From contig JANXWT010000265.1 of NCBI GenBank assembly GCA_025351035.1, positions 1 to 10,624 on the forward strand: DNA of 10,624 nt, in the 5' to 3' direction. Each line of letters starts with the position of its first letter. Position 1 is the first letter of the stretch. Of this stretch, positions 1-7,557 are shown one piece after another. The notes below the pieces were generated by a model, which did no database searches, was not told the origin of the DNA, and saw nothing but the letters and a program-made list of their open reading frames with translations. The stretch is from Opitutia bacterium (GTDB lineage: Bacteria; Verrucomicrobiota; Verrucomicrobiia; Opitutales; Opitutaceae). A program made the position numbers and the translations under genes.

Positions 1-654
1 GGTGCCGTCGGGCGTCGGGTAATTAGTTCCGAAAACATGCAGGGGAGGGCGCACGCCCAGCGCCGCGCCAATCGCCAGCGGGATAAGGTGCGTTTCGGGA
101 TCGTGGTCTTCGCCGATGGAGCCGTCCTCGGCGGCGCCGGCCGCGTTGAAGTAGCGGAAAGCGGCAAAACTGAAATCGTGTGCGCGGGCGACGGCCTTGA
201 GCGCGTTCTCTACGTCGAGCTTGGTCTGGCCGTAGGGATTGATCGGTGTCTGCGGCATCCCTTCGATCAGCGGCAGGCTGACTGGCACTCCGTAGGTCGC
301 GCAGGTGGACGAGAAGACAAATTTCCCCACGTTGTGCCGGCGCATGGCGTCGAGCAGGGTGTAGGTGGCGGCGGCATTGTTGAGGTAATACTTGAGCGGA
401 TCGGTAACGGACTCGCCGACGTAGCAGAAGGCGGCGAAGTGCATGACGACGTCGATGCGCTCGGCGGCAAAGACTCGGTCGAGTGCAGCCGCATCGGCAA
501 GGCTCGCGTCGTATAACCGCACGCCCGTCGGCACCGCGGCGCGGTGGCCATAGGCAAAATTGTCGAGCACCACGGGCTCGTGCCCGGCCGCCAGCAACTG
601 GCGCACGCAATGGCTTCCGATATATCCGGCTCCGCCGGCGACGAGCACTTTCAT
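1..654 (-). CDS. galE: UDP-glucose 4-epimerase GalE, partial (3' end beyond left edge)
   Basis: Cytosolic NAD-dependent enzyme that interconverts UDP-glucose and UDP-galactose, supplying galactose units for cell-surface polysaccharide and glycolipid. Read on the minus strand from an ATG at 654-652, 218 codons are visible and the frame runs off the left edge. The protein starts MKVLVAGGAGYIGSH, the Rossmann G-x-x-G-x-x-G at residues 7-13. The catalytic Ser/Thr is in FSSTC (114-118), followed by ATYG. The catalytic Y-x-x-x-K is Y141/K145 in NPYGQTK. The FRYFNAAGA segment and a terminal YPTPDGT match the substrate-binding part of classical GalE. Family members are about 330 residues, so roughly a third is missing. 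It is transcribed divergently from the lipid cluster, with 72 bp between start codons and no Shine-Dalgarno sequence. It is a canonical GalE rather than the related OleD reductase. Confidence 0.96.
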   Translation of the reverse strand, partial: MKVLVAGGAGYIGSHCVRQLLAAGHEPVVLDNFAYGHRAAVPTGVRLYDASLADAAALDRVFAAERIDVVMHFAAFCYVGESVTDPLKYYLNNAAATYTLLDAMRRHNVGKFVFSSTCATYGVPVSLPLIEGMPQTPINPYGQTKLDVENALKAVARAHDFSFAAFRYFNAAGAAEDGSIGEDHDPETHLIPLAIGAALGVRPPLHVFGTNYPTPDGT

Positions 655-726
655 GTGAGGAGACTTGTATTGCTTTTCGATTTCCGATGGCTAGGCAAAT
701 CTGCTCCTTTCCCAGAACGCCACCGC
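655..726. promoter_or_regulatory. divergent promoter region between galE and the lipid cluster
   Basis: These 72 bases separate two divergent start codons, so they should hold promoters for both galE and the ketosynthase-led operon. I see no convincing sigma-70 box pair. The best weak candidates are TTGCTT (670-675) with TAGGCA (692-697) on the plus strand, and TTGCCT (complement of 694-699) pointing towards galE. No purine-rich ribosome site precedes either start. Confidence 0.35.
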
Positions 727-1965
727 ATGAAGCAAACCCGCATCGTCATCACCGGCCTCGGCCTCACCGCCCCGAATGGCAACACGCTCGCCGAATTCCG
801 CCGCAACTTGCTGACGGGCGTCTCAGGCATTACGACGGTCGATGTGCGTTACATGGGCCGGCACCCGGCAGGCATGTGCACTTTCGACCCGCTGAAATAT
901 CAAAAGAAGAAGGATGTCCGTATCGGCACCCGCGTCGGCAGTATCAGTATCTATTGCGCGCGCGAGGCGCTCGCCGACAGCGGGATCAATCTCGATAGTC
1001 GCGACAAGAGCCGCATCGGCATTTATCTCGGCATCACCGAGCACGGCAACGTCGAGACCGAGAACGAGGTCTTCAACATCTCGCAGTTCAAATACGACAC
1101 GAAGTTCTGGACGCACCATCACAATCCCCGCACGGTTGCCAACAACGCCGCCGGCGAGGTGTCGTTGAACCTCGGCATCACCGGGCCCGCCTACACGATA
1201 GGCGCCGCGTGCGCGGCGGGCAATATGGGGCTCATTCACGCTGCGCAGATGCTCCGGTTGGGCGAAGTGGATTTTGCCTTTTGCGGCGGGGTCAGCGAAA
1301 GCCCGCAGACTTTCGGCATTTTTGCCGGTTTCAAGAGCCAAAACGCCCTCGCGGCCCACGCTGATCCGACCAAGGCAAGTCGGCCGTTTGACAAGGCTCG
1401 CAACGGCATCGTGATCTCCGAGGGCGGTTGTATCTACACACTCGAACGCCTCGAAGACGCCCAGGCGCGCGGCGCGAAAATCTACGGCGAAATCGCCGGC
1501 TATTGTGTGAACTCCGATGCCACTGACTACGTGCTGCCAAACCCCGAGCGCCAAGCCGAGTGCGTGCGCAAAGCCATCGCGAACGCGGGTATGACGGTCG
1601 AGGACATCGACCTCGTGAACACTCACGCCACGTCCACGCCGCAAGGCGACATCCAGGAGTGCGTGGCCATCGCCGAAGTTTTCAAGAGCCGCTCCACACC
1701 GCCCGCGATCAACAACACGAAAAGTTTCATCGGCCACGCGATGGGCGCAGCCGGTGCGTTGGAGCTAGCAGGCAATCTGCCGTCTTTCGACGACCTGATC
1801 GTGCACCCGACGATCAATGTCGATGAGCTTGACCCGCAGTGCGATATCCCGGGCCTCGTCATCAATCAACCGCGGCAGGTAAAACGCATTGACGCTATCC
1901 TGAATAACTCCTTTGGTATGCTCGGAATTAATTCCACGCTCATCATCAAGCGTTTTGCTTCCTAA
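727..1965 (+). CDS. fabF: beta-ketoacyl-ACP synthase II-type (FabF family) ketosynthase
   Basis: Decarboxylative condensing enzyme that extends an acyl chain with malonyl-ACP. It is 412 residues, the usual FabF length. The thiolase-fold triad is complete: nucleophile C162 in GAACAAG, H300 in NTHATSTPQGD, and H337 in NTKSFIGHAMG with the supporting K332. The RPFDKARNG segment corresponds to FabF RPFDxxRDG, with Asn replacing the usual Asp. The ATG at 727 was chosen because MKQTRIVITGLGL is the standard FabF beginning; an in-frame upstream ATG at 544 would overlap galE on the other strand. It is first in the operon, 18 bp before the carrier protein. Since it sits with its own ACP and two FAD enzymes, it is more likely a dedicated synthase for a specialised lipid than the housekeeping FabF (inference). 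Confidence 0.93.
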   Translation: MKQTRIVITGLGLTAPNGNTLAEFRRNLLTGVSGITTVDVRYMGRHPAGMCTFDPLKYQKKKDVRIGTRVGSISIYCAREALADSGINLDSRDKSRIGIYLGITEHGNVETENEVFNISQFKYDTKFWTHHHNPRTVANNAAGEVSLNLGITGPAYTIGAACAAGNMGLIHAAQMLRLGEVDFAFCGGVSESPQTFGIFAGFKSQNALAAHADPTKASRPFDKARNGIVISEGGCIYTLERLEDAQARGAKIYGEIAGYCVNSDATDYVLPNPERQAECVRKAIANAGMTVEDIDLVNTHATSTPQGDIQECVAIAEVFKSRSTPPAINNTKSFIGHAMGAAGALELAGNLPSFDDLIVHPTINVDELDPQCDIPGLVINQPRQVKRIDAILNNSFGMLGINSTLIIKRFAS

Positions 1966-1983
1966 CACACACCGACAGCCACC

Positions 1984-2244
1984 ATGACGAAAGACGCCTG
2001 CAAGAAGCTGGTCATCGACATCATTTCCGACATCGCGCCGGACGAGGATCTGTCGGGCATTAAGCCCGAGATTCGCCTGCGTGACCAACTCCAGCTCGAT
2101 TCCATGGACTTCCTCGACATTGTGATGGAGCTCCGCAAGCGCCACTGCATCGAGGTGCCCGAGGCTGACTACGGCCATCTCGCGTCGCTGGAAAGCTGCG
2201 CGGAATACCTGACCCCGAAGTTTCCCGACTCAGCCAAGGCCTGA
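1984..2244 (+). CDS. acyl carrier protein
   Basis: Small carrier of 86 residues that holds the growing acyl chain on a phosphopantetheine arm. S40 in LQLDSMDFLDI is the predicted attachment serine, matching the D-S-[LM]-[DE] motif at the start of helix II. A four-helix ACP pattern is plausible: helix I about residues 3-17, helix II 40-54, and the remainder ending in a short tail. E. coli AcpP is 78 residues, so this is slightly long. It contains two cysteines (C6, C55) and more basic residues than a typical housekeeping ACP. It follows the ketosynthase by 18 bp and precedes the first FAD oxidoreductase by 43 bp, suggesting it is the private carrier of this cluster. No phosphopantetheinyl transferase is in the window, so it would depend on a host enzyme. 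Confidence 0.92.
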   Translation: MTKDACKKLVIDIISDIAPDEDLSGIKPEIRLRDQLQLDSMDFLDIVMELRKRHCIEVPEADYGHLASLESCAEYLTPKFPDSAKA

Positions 2245-2254
2245 GTCTCGCCAA

Positions 2255-2277
2255 CCGGCGATCGGAGCGCGCGCCGG
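2255..2277 (+). other. small GC-rich stem-loop between ACP and first FAD oxidoreductase
   Basis: CCGGCG (2255-2260) can pair with CGCCGG (2272-2277) around an 11-base loop, ending 10 bases before the ATG at 2288. It is followed only by TTT, so it is not a good terminator. It could modulate translation or mRNA processing inside the operon, or be chance in GC-rich DNA. Confidence 0.25.
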
Positions 2278-2287
2278 CCTTTGCTGC

Positions 2288-3718
2288 ATGAACGACTCCC
2301 GCTATGATGTCGCGATCATCGGAGCCGGCATGTCCGGACTTGCGGCGGGCATCCGCCTCGCGCACTTCGGCAAGAAGGTCTGCATTTTCGAGCGGCACAA
2401 TGCACCCGGCGGACTGAACAGCTTCTACAGCTTCGCCGGTCGCAAATACGACGTGGGCCTGCACGCGATGACGAATTATGTGCCGCCTGGCGTGAAAGGC
2501 ACCCCGCTCGGCAAACTACTCCGGCAACTCCGCATCGACCGCGAGGAGTTCGCGCTCTGCCCGCAAAAGCAGTCGCGCATCGTCTTCGGACCAAACAGCG
2601 AGATCTCGCTGCGGTTCACGAATGACTTTGCCGTGCTCGAAGCGGAGATCGCCGCCAAGTTCCCGTCGCAGATCGACAACGGGCGTTCACTCGTGCAGGC
2701 CGTGCGCGCCTACGATGATGTCTCCTTCGACGCACAGCCTGTCTCCGCACGCGAGGTAGTCGGCCGGTATCTCAGCGACCCATTGCTGACGGACATGATT
2801 TTCTGCCCGCTGATGTATTACGGCAACGCGCAGGAGCGCGACATGGAGTTCGGCCAATTCGTTATCATGTTCAAAGCGCTCTTCCTCGAAGGCTTCGCCC
2901 GGCCGTTCGAAGGCGTGCGCCTTATCCTTCGCGTGCTGCTCGAGAAATACCGCGCAGCCGGCGGCGAGCGGCGCATGAAATGCGGCGTTGCAAAAATCAT
3001 CGAACAAGAGGGGAGGGCGGCCCGGCTCATCCTCGACAACGGCGACGAAATTACGGCCGACCAAGTGATCTCCTCCGTCGGTTTCGCCGAGACGATGCGC
3101 CTGTGCGAACCCGCGCGCGTGACTGAAGCCGAGCAGAACACCGGCGCACTGTCCTTCATCGAGACGATCACCGTGCTCAATCGCCAGCCGGCCTCACTCG
3201 GGTGGGGCGATGACACCATCGTGTTCTTTAATGACTCCACGCGCTTTGACTACTCGCGACCCGTGGATCAGGTTGATCTGCGCAGCGGTGTGATCTGCTT
3301 GCCGAACAATTTCGAATACGACGGCGACGAATTGCCTGAAGGACTTTTCCGCGTGACCTGCCTCGCCAATTTCGACCGTTGGGCAAACCGGCCCGAGGAT
3401 ATTTACCAAGCGGACAAGAAGCGCTGGTTCACCGAAGCCACGCGCAGCGCACGCCGCTTTCTACCCGCGGTCGACGAAGCGGCACTCGTCGCCGCGACGA
3501 TCACCACCGACATGTTTACTCCCCGCACGATTCGGAAATACACCGGCCATCTCAACGGTGCGATCTACGGCGCGCCGCACAAAATCCGCAACGGTCGCAC
3601 GCACCTGAAGAACCTCTATCTCTGCGGCACCGACCAAGGATTTCTCGGCATCGTCGGCGCCATGCTCAGCGGCATCTCGATGGCAAATTTCCATGTGTTG
3701 CAAGGCAGCGCGAAATAG
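2288..3718 (+). CDS. FAD-dependent oxidoreductase, phytoene desaturase / retinol saturase-like (copy 1)
   Basis: Flavoprotein of 476 residues in the amine-oxidase/CrtI superfamily, whose members add or remove double bonds in polyene or acyl chains. The N-terminal dinucleotide-binding fold is clear: VAIIGAGMSG (G12-x-G14-x-x-G17) with the ribose-binding acid E35 in CIFERHNAPGG. The C-terminal FAD motif is NLYLCGTDQGFLGIVGAML, about residues 441-460, preceded by a TPRTIRKYTGH segment that is also recognisable in copy 2. No signal peptide or obvious membrane span is seen. No carotenoid genes (phytoene synthase, GGPP synthase) are nearby. Since it follows an ACP and precedes FabZ and FabI, an acyl-ACP or acyl-chain substrate is likelier than a carotenoid (inference). 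The direction of reaction cannot be told from sequence alone. The ATG at 2288 places the FAD fold close to the N-terminus. Confidence 0.85.
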   Translation: MNDSRYDVAIIGAGMSGLAAGIRLAHFGKKVCIFERHNAPGGLNSFYSFAGRKYDVGLHAMTNYVPPGVKGTPLGKLLRQLRIDREEFALCPQKQSRIVFGPNSEISLRFTNDFAVLEAEIAAKFPSQIDNGRSLVQAVRAYDDVSFDAQPVSAREVVGRYLSDPLLTDMIFCPLMYYGNAQERDMEFGQFVIMFKALFLEGFARPFEGVRLILRVLLEKYRAAGGERRMKCGVAKIIEQEGRAARLILDNGDEITADQVISSVGFAETMRLCEPARVTEAEQNTGALSFIETITVLNRQPASLGWGDDTIVFFNDSTRFDYSRPVDQVDLRSGVICLPNNFEYDGDELPEGLFRVTCLANFDRWANRPEDIYQADKKRWFTEATRSARRFLPAVDEAALVAATITTDMFTPRTIRKYTGHLNGAIYGAPHKIRNGRTHLKNLYLCGTDQGFLGIVGAMLSGISMANFHVLQGSAK

Positions 3719-3740
3719 CGCGCGCATGCGGTATTACTGG

Positions 3741-3783
3741 GCAACTTCCAAGTTGCGCTTTGATACACGCCAAACTTACTTGG
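3741..3783 (+). other. 16-bp palindrome and alternative stem upstream of second FAD oxidoreductase
   Basis: GCAACTTCCAAGTTGC (3741-3756) is a perfect 16-bp palindrome. As RNA it would form a six-base-pair stem with a TCCA loop. Part of it, CCAAGT (3748-3753), can instead pair with ACTTGG (3778-3783), eight bases before the ATG at 3792, so the two stems are mutually exclusive. This could be a protein-binding dyad or a translational control leader; it may also be chance. Confidence 0.35.
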
Positions 3784-3791
3784 GTAGCTCC

Positions 3792-5249
3792 ATGGCTTAC
3801 GACTGGCTCAAAGGCATTGCCGACCGCTACGACGCAGTAGTGATCGGCAGCGGACTGGGTGGCCTCACAGGCGCGAACGTTCTCGCGAAGTGCGGCCACA
3901 AAGTGTTGTTGCTTGAGCATCACTACCAGCTCGGCGGCCTCGCGACGTGGTTCACGCGCAAAGGCGGCCACATCTTCGACATTTCGCTCCACGGATTTCC
4001 GGTCGGCATGGTCAAATCGATTCGCAAATACTGGAATCAGGACATCGCCGACTCCATCGTGCAACTCAAGGGCATCCGGTTCATCAACCCGCAGTTTCAG
4101 GTCGACACGACGTTCGACCGCGCGGACTTCAGCCGGCACCTCATCGAGACCTTTCGCGTCGCGCCCGATACGGTGGAGAGATTTTTCACCGACCTGCGCG
4201 CGATGAACTTCTACGACAACAGCACGGAGACGACCGGCGAGATGTTCGACCGCTACTTTCCCGGTCGCGACGACGTGAAGCGCTTCCTGATGGAGCCGAT
4301 CGCCTATGCCAACGGTTCCACGCTGGAGGATCCGGCGATCACCTACGGCATCGTTTTCTCCAATTTCATGAGCAAGGGCGTTTTCACCTTCCGCGGTGGC
4401 AGCGACGTGCTGATTCGCAAGATGGCTGAGGAGCTGAAGAAAAACGGTGTGGAGGTTCGCAAGCACGTGATTGTCGAGAAGGTGCTGACCGACGAAGTCG
4501 ACGGCACAAAGCGCGTGACTGGCGTCGTCGCCAACGGCCGCACGATTCTCTGTGACTCGGTGCTCTCAAACTCGAACATCAAGAATACTGTTCTGCGCCT
4601 GGCCGGGGAGGAGAACTTCAGTCCGGACTTTGTCGCACTGACCAAGGCCGTGCGCATCAACAGCAGCTCGTGCCAAGTTTACCTCGGCATCCGCAAGGGT
4701 GAGACATTGCCGCACATTGGCGACCTCGTGTTCACCTCGGATGCGAAGATTTTCTCCAGTGCCGAACTCGTCGACCTGCACACCAGCAGCCGCACGTTCT
4801 CGATGTATTATCCGGATACCCGACCCGATTCGACCCGTTACACCGTCGTCTGTTCTTTGAATGCGACCTACTCGGATTGGAACAATCTCTCCGACGGGCA
4901 ATATCAGCAGGAGAAGGAGCGCCTCATCGAGGAATCCATTACCGTGCTTGAGCGCTTTATTCCCGATGTGCGCGTTAAGATCGACTGGAAGGAAGCCGCG
5001 ACGCCGCGCACGATTGAGTATTACACCAAACATTGGGCCGGCACGTCATTCGGCACCAAGTTCGAGGGCCTTAAGATCTCGATGAATCTGCCCGCGCAGT
5101 TGTCCGGCCTCTACCACGCCGGTTCCGTCGGCATCATCATGTCGGGCTGGCTTGGCACGATTAACTACGGGGTCATTGTCTCGAACCAGATGGACAAATT
5201 TCTGCACCAAAAAAAACGCGCGACGGCCGCGCCGCTCGCAGTCCAGTGA
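3792..5249 (+). CDS. FAD-dependent oxidoreductase, phytoene desaturase / retinol saturase-like (copy 2)
   Basis: Second CrtI-superfamily flavoprotein, 485 residues from the chosen ATG. The dinucleotide-binding motif is VVIGSGLGGLTG (G19-x-G21-x-x-G24), followed by an acidic LLLEHHYQLGGLA strand end. Near the C-terminus it has TPRTIEYYTKHWAG and a divergent FAD segment, GSVGIIMSGWLGTINYG. It shares architecture with the preceding gene but is clearly diverged, so the pair is probably specialised rather than redundant. In-frame ATGs at 3693 and 3726 exist. The first overlaps the previous gene, and the extension they add looks non-homologous and runs through a palindrome, so 3792 is preferred. 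It ends with an A8 run at 5209-5216 and a stop overlapping the FabZ start. The substrate is unknown; an ACP- or CoA-linked chain is inferred from the neighbours. Confidence 0.85.
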   Translation: MAYDWLKGIADRYDAVVIGSGLGGLTGANVLAKCGHKVLLLEHHYQLGGLATWFTRKGGHIFDISLHGFPVGMVKSIRKYWNQDIADSIVQLKGIRFINPQFQVDTTFDRADFSRHLIETFRVAPDTVERFFTDLRAMNFYDNSTETTGEMFDRYFPGRDDVKRFLMEPIAYANGSTLEDPAITYGIVFSNFMSKGVFTFRGGSDVLIRKMAEELKKNGVEVRKHVIVEKVLTDEVDGTKRVTGVVANGRTILCDSVLSNSNIKNTVLRLAGEENFSPDFVALTKAVRINSSSCQVYLGIRKGETLPHIGDLVFTSDAKIFSSAELVDLHTSSRTFSMYYPDTRPDSTRYTVVCSLNATYSDWNNLSDGQYQQEKERLIEESITVLERFIPDVRVKIDWKEAATPRTIEYYTKHWAGTSFGTKFEGLKISMNLPAQLSGLYHAGSVGIIMSGWLGTINYGVIVSNQMDKFLHQKKRATAAPLAVQ

Positions 5250-5704
5250 ACAATCCGTATCTCTTGGAATCCGTCGAACAGCTCATCCCGCACCGGCCGC
5301 CATTTCTCTTCGTGGATGCGATTGTCTCCCGCACCGAAAATTCGCTCATCGCCCGGCGCACTTGGCGCGCGGAGGAGAGTTTCTACCTGGGCCATTACCC
5401 GGGCGCGCCGATCACCCCGGGGGTGCTGCTCTGTGAATCAGTCTTTCAGGCCGGGGCGCTCCTTCTTTCTGGCATGCTTGGCGGACCGGGGACGCAGACC
5501 GGCCTGCCGCTCCTCGCCAAAGTCGAGAACGTGCGCTTCCGCAGTCCCGTCTATCCGGGCGACACGACGACAGTCGATGTGCGCATCAACGAAACAGCGG
5601 GCGGATTTTACCTGATGTCGGGCAGCATGAAGAACGGCGACAAACGCGTGCTGACAGTTGATTTCGCCGTCGCTTGGAAAACACCGGAGGGCCCGCAGCC
5701 ATGA
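5246..5704 (+). CDS. fabZ: 3-hydroxyacyl-ACP dehydratase, FabZ type
   Basis: Hot-dog-fold dehydratase that removes water from 3-hydroxyacyl-ACP to give trans-2-enoyl-ACP. It is 152 residues, the normal FabZ size. The active-site pair is intact: H50 in LGHYPGAPITPG and E64 in LLCESVFQAG, 14 residues apart as in E. coli FabZ (H54/E68). The N-terminal IPHRPPFLFVD stretch is the classical FabZ signature. The start is a GTG whose last two bases belong to the preceding gene's TGA (GTGA overlap), and its own stop overlaps the next ATG (ATGA). This implies translational coupling on both sides. It would act on chains carried by the cluster's ACP after a ketoreductase step that is not encoded here. Confidence 0.93.
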   Translation: MNNPYLLESVEQLIPHRPPFLFVDAIVSRTENSLIARRTWRAEESFYLGHYPGAPITPGVLLCESVFQAGALLLSGMLGGPGTQTGLPLLAKVENVRFRSPVYPGDTTTVDVRINETAGGFYLMSGSMKNGDKRVLTVDFAVAWKTPEGPQP

Positions 5705-6513
5705 ATGATTTTCTCCAACTCGCCGGGAAAAACGTCCTCGTGATGGGCGTCGCCAACCGCAAGAGTGTCGCCTGGCACATCGCCACGGCACTGGAGGAGC
5801 AGGGTGCGCGCGTGATTTACAGTGTCCGCTCGGAGACTCGCAAGAAGTCGCTGGAAACCCAACTCGCCGGCAAGCCCGCCTTTATCTGCGACGTCGAGGA
5901 AGAGGGCGCCTGCGCCAAACTCGCCGCGGAAGTTGTCGCCGCGGGTTTCGCGCCGCTGCACGGACTCGTGCACTCGATCGCGTTTGCGAACTACAGCGAG
6001 GGTTTCCAGTCCTTCCACGCGACGACGCGAAAAGATTTCCTGCAGGCCACGTCGATCTCGGCGTTCTCACTCGTGGACCTCGCCAATGCTTTCAAACCAC
6101 ACCTCGCGAGGAATGCGTCGGTGGTGACCATTGGAATCTCATCGCTGCTCGTGACGCCCGACAACTACGGTTACATGGGCCCGATCAAAGCCGCGCTCGA
6201 ATCGGCGGCTCGGTTTCTCGCGAAATCGTTCAGCACTGACAGCGAAGTTCGGTTCAACGTGGTCGGCGCCGGTCCGCTCAAGACCAGCGCGTCGGCCGGC
6301 ATTCCCGGGTATGTGGAAAGCTACCTTTATGCCGAGAAGCTGACGTTCCGGAAACGCAACCTGAGTTCGGCTGAGGTCGCGAATGCGGCGCTGTTCTTGC
6401 TCAGCGAACGCAGCAGCGGCATGAACGGCACGACCCTCGTCGTCGACGCGGGGCTTGGCTCGAATTTCTTCGACAAGGACATCATCCGGCTCGCGATGCG
6501 GCCCGAGAAGTAA
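5701..6513 (+). CDS. fabI: enoyl-ACP reductase FabI-like, atypical at position 146
   Basis: SDR-fold NAD(P)H-dependent reductase, 270 residues, expected to reduce trans-2-enoyl-ACP to acyl-ACP. The FabI-type cofactor motif is MGVANRKSVAW (residues 15-25). The catalytic Y-x6-K is present as Y156 and K163 in NYGYMGPIK, with numbering identical to E. coli FabI. The second tyrosine of E. coli FabI (Y146) is replaced by Ile146 in TIGISSLL, and the surrounding loop is altered. The C-terminal region (GPLKTSASAGI, then FLLSERSSGMNG and VVDAGLGSNFF) also departs from housekeeping FabI and ends in a longer tail. It is therefore FabI-derived but possibly with a different substrate. The ATG overlaps the FabZ stop (ATGA). 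A GGAGG at 5686-5690 is the only good ribosome site in the operon. OleA follows after 3 bp. Confidence 0.88.
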   Translation: MNDFLQLAGKNVLVMGVANRKSVAWHIATALEEQGARVIYSVRSETRKKSLETQLAGKPAFICDVEEEGACAKLAAEVVAAGFAPLHGLVHSIAFANYSEGFQSFHATTRKDFLQATSISAFSLVDLANAFKPHLARNASVVTIGISSLLVTPDNYGYMGPIKAALESAARFLAKSFSTDSEVRFNVVGAGPLKTSASAGIPGYVESYLYAEKLTFRKRNLSSAEVANAALFLLSERSSGMNGTTLVVDAGLGSNFFDKDIIRLAMRPEK

Positions 6514-6516
6514 GTC

Positions 6517-7557
6517 ATGCGCTTTCGTCACGCCTGCATCGAGTCTCTGACTGCGGCCCTGCCCGACGAGGTGTGGAGCTCCGCGCAGATCGAGGAACGG
6601 CTGCGTCCGCTTTACGAGCGTCTGAAGTTGCCAGCAGGGCGCCTCGAACTGATGACCGGCATCAAGGAACGCCGGATGTGGCCAACCGGCACGAAGCCAT
6701 CCGACGCCAGCGCTGCGGCTGGTCGCGCGGTGCTGAAGCAATCGACACTCAAAGCGGAGCAAATCCAAGTGCTCATTCACAGCGCCGTGTGCCGCGACAT
6801 GTTGGAGCCTGCCACGGCGTCGTTCGCGCACCACAAGATTGGCCTCGGCGCGCACGCACAGGTGTTTGATCTCTCGAATGCGTGCCTCGGGTTTCTCAAC
6901 GGTCTCGTAACGCTCGGCGCGATGATCGACTCCGGCCAGATTCGCTGCGGCATGGTGGTGTCGGGGGAGAACGGCCGTCCGCTCGTCGAGCAGACCATCG
7001 CGCATCTGCTCAGCGCGCCGCTTGACCGCAACGCCATTAAGCCCTTCTTCGCTAACCTGACCATCGGTTCGGGCGCCGTCGCGGCGATTGTCTGCCACGA
7101 GAACATGCTGCTCGCGGACGCACCGAAGCACCGGCTCGTCGCGGGCGCGTGCATGTCGGCCACGCAGCACAGCAAGCTTTGCCAAGGCGACCACGCCGGC
7201 GAGGGCGGCTTGGCGATGCAGACCGACTCGGAGCAACTCTTACTCGCGGGCGTCGAAGTCGCGCGGCAAGCGTGGACGCAGTTCGAACAGGAAGCGGGTT
7301 GGAACCGCAGCACGCCGGACCGCATCATCTGCCACCAAGTCGGCTCGACGCATCGCCGCAAACTCTACGAGACCGTAGGGCTCGATCTCGCGAAAGATTT
7401 TTCCAGCTTCGAAACGCTCGGTAACACCGGCTCGGCTGCGTTGCCCACGACACTTGTGCTAGCCGTCGAGCAGGGCGTCGTGCGCAGTGGTGACAAAGTC
7501 GCGTTGCTTGGCATCGGCAGCGGAATCAACTGTCTGATGCTCGCCGTCGAATGGTGA
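6517..7557 (+). CDS. oleA: OleA-like head-to-head acyl condensing thiolase (FabH superfamily)
   Basis: Thiolase-fold enzyme of 346 residues. OleA joins two fatty acyl thioesters by non-decarboxylative Claisen condensation to a 2-alkyl-3-ketoacid, the first step of long-chain olefin formation. The catalytic set is C123 (SNACLGF), H273 (CHQVGSTH) and N303 (LGNTGS). E97 in RDMLEPATAS lies 26 residues before the cysteine, the same spacing as E117 and C143 in Xanthomonas OleA. That glutamate is the base contributed across the dimer and is an OleA hallmark not expected in plain FabH. The start region (IEERLRPLYERL) and the C-terminus LLGIGSGINC also resemble OleA as I recall it. It starts 3 bp after FabI and its end overlaps the hydrolase gene by 7 bp. 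Databases may label such proteins 3-oxoacyl-ACP synthase III. Confidence 0.85.
   Translation: MRFRHACIESLTAALPDEVWSSAQIEERLRPLYERLKLPAGRLELMTGIKERRMWPTGTKPSDASAAAGRAVLKQSTLKAEQIQVLIHSAVCRDMLEPATASFAHHKIGLGAHAQVFDLSNACLGFLNGLVTLGAMIDSGQIRCGMVVSGENGRPLVEQTIAHLLSAPLDRNAIKPFFANLTIGSGAVAAIVCHENMLLADAPKHRLVAGACMSATQHSKLCQGDHAGEGGLAMQTDSEQLLLAGVEVARQAWTQFEQEAGWNRSTPDRIICHQVGSTHRRKLYETVGLDLAKDFSSFETLGNTGSAALPTTLVLAVEQGVVRSGDKVALLGIGSGINCLMLAVEW

Noticed and set aside
1..654. Possibility that the SDR epimerase beside the cluster is the missing OleD
   Set aside because: It has classical GalE features (YPTPDGT, SST, YGQTK, GalE-type N-terminus), and is divergently transcribed.
544..726. N-terminally extended ketosynthase starting at 544
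   Set aside because: The extension overlaps galE on the other strand and does not look like protein; FabF begins naturally at 727.
823..1737. Long minus-strand open frame opposite the ketosynthase (and similar ones at 3666-4466 and 6139-7236)
   Set aside because: Antisense shadows of GC-rich genes with clear catalytic motifs; the translations are low-complexity and have no domain pattern.
3693..3791. Extended start of the second flavoenzyme at 3693 or 3726
   Set aside because: Overlaps the previous gene (3693) or passes through the palindrome, and adds residues without family resemblance; the FAD fold begins just after 3792.
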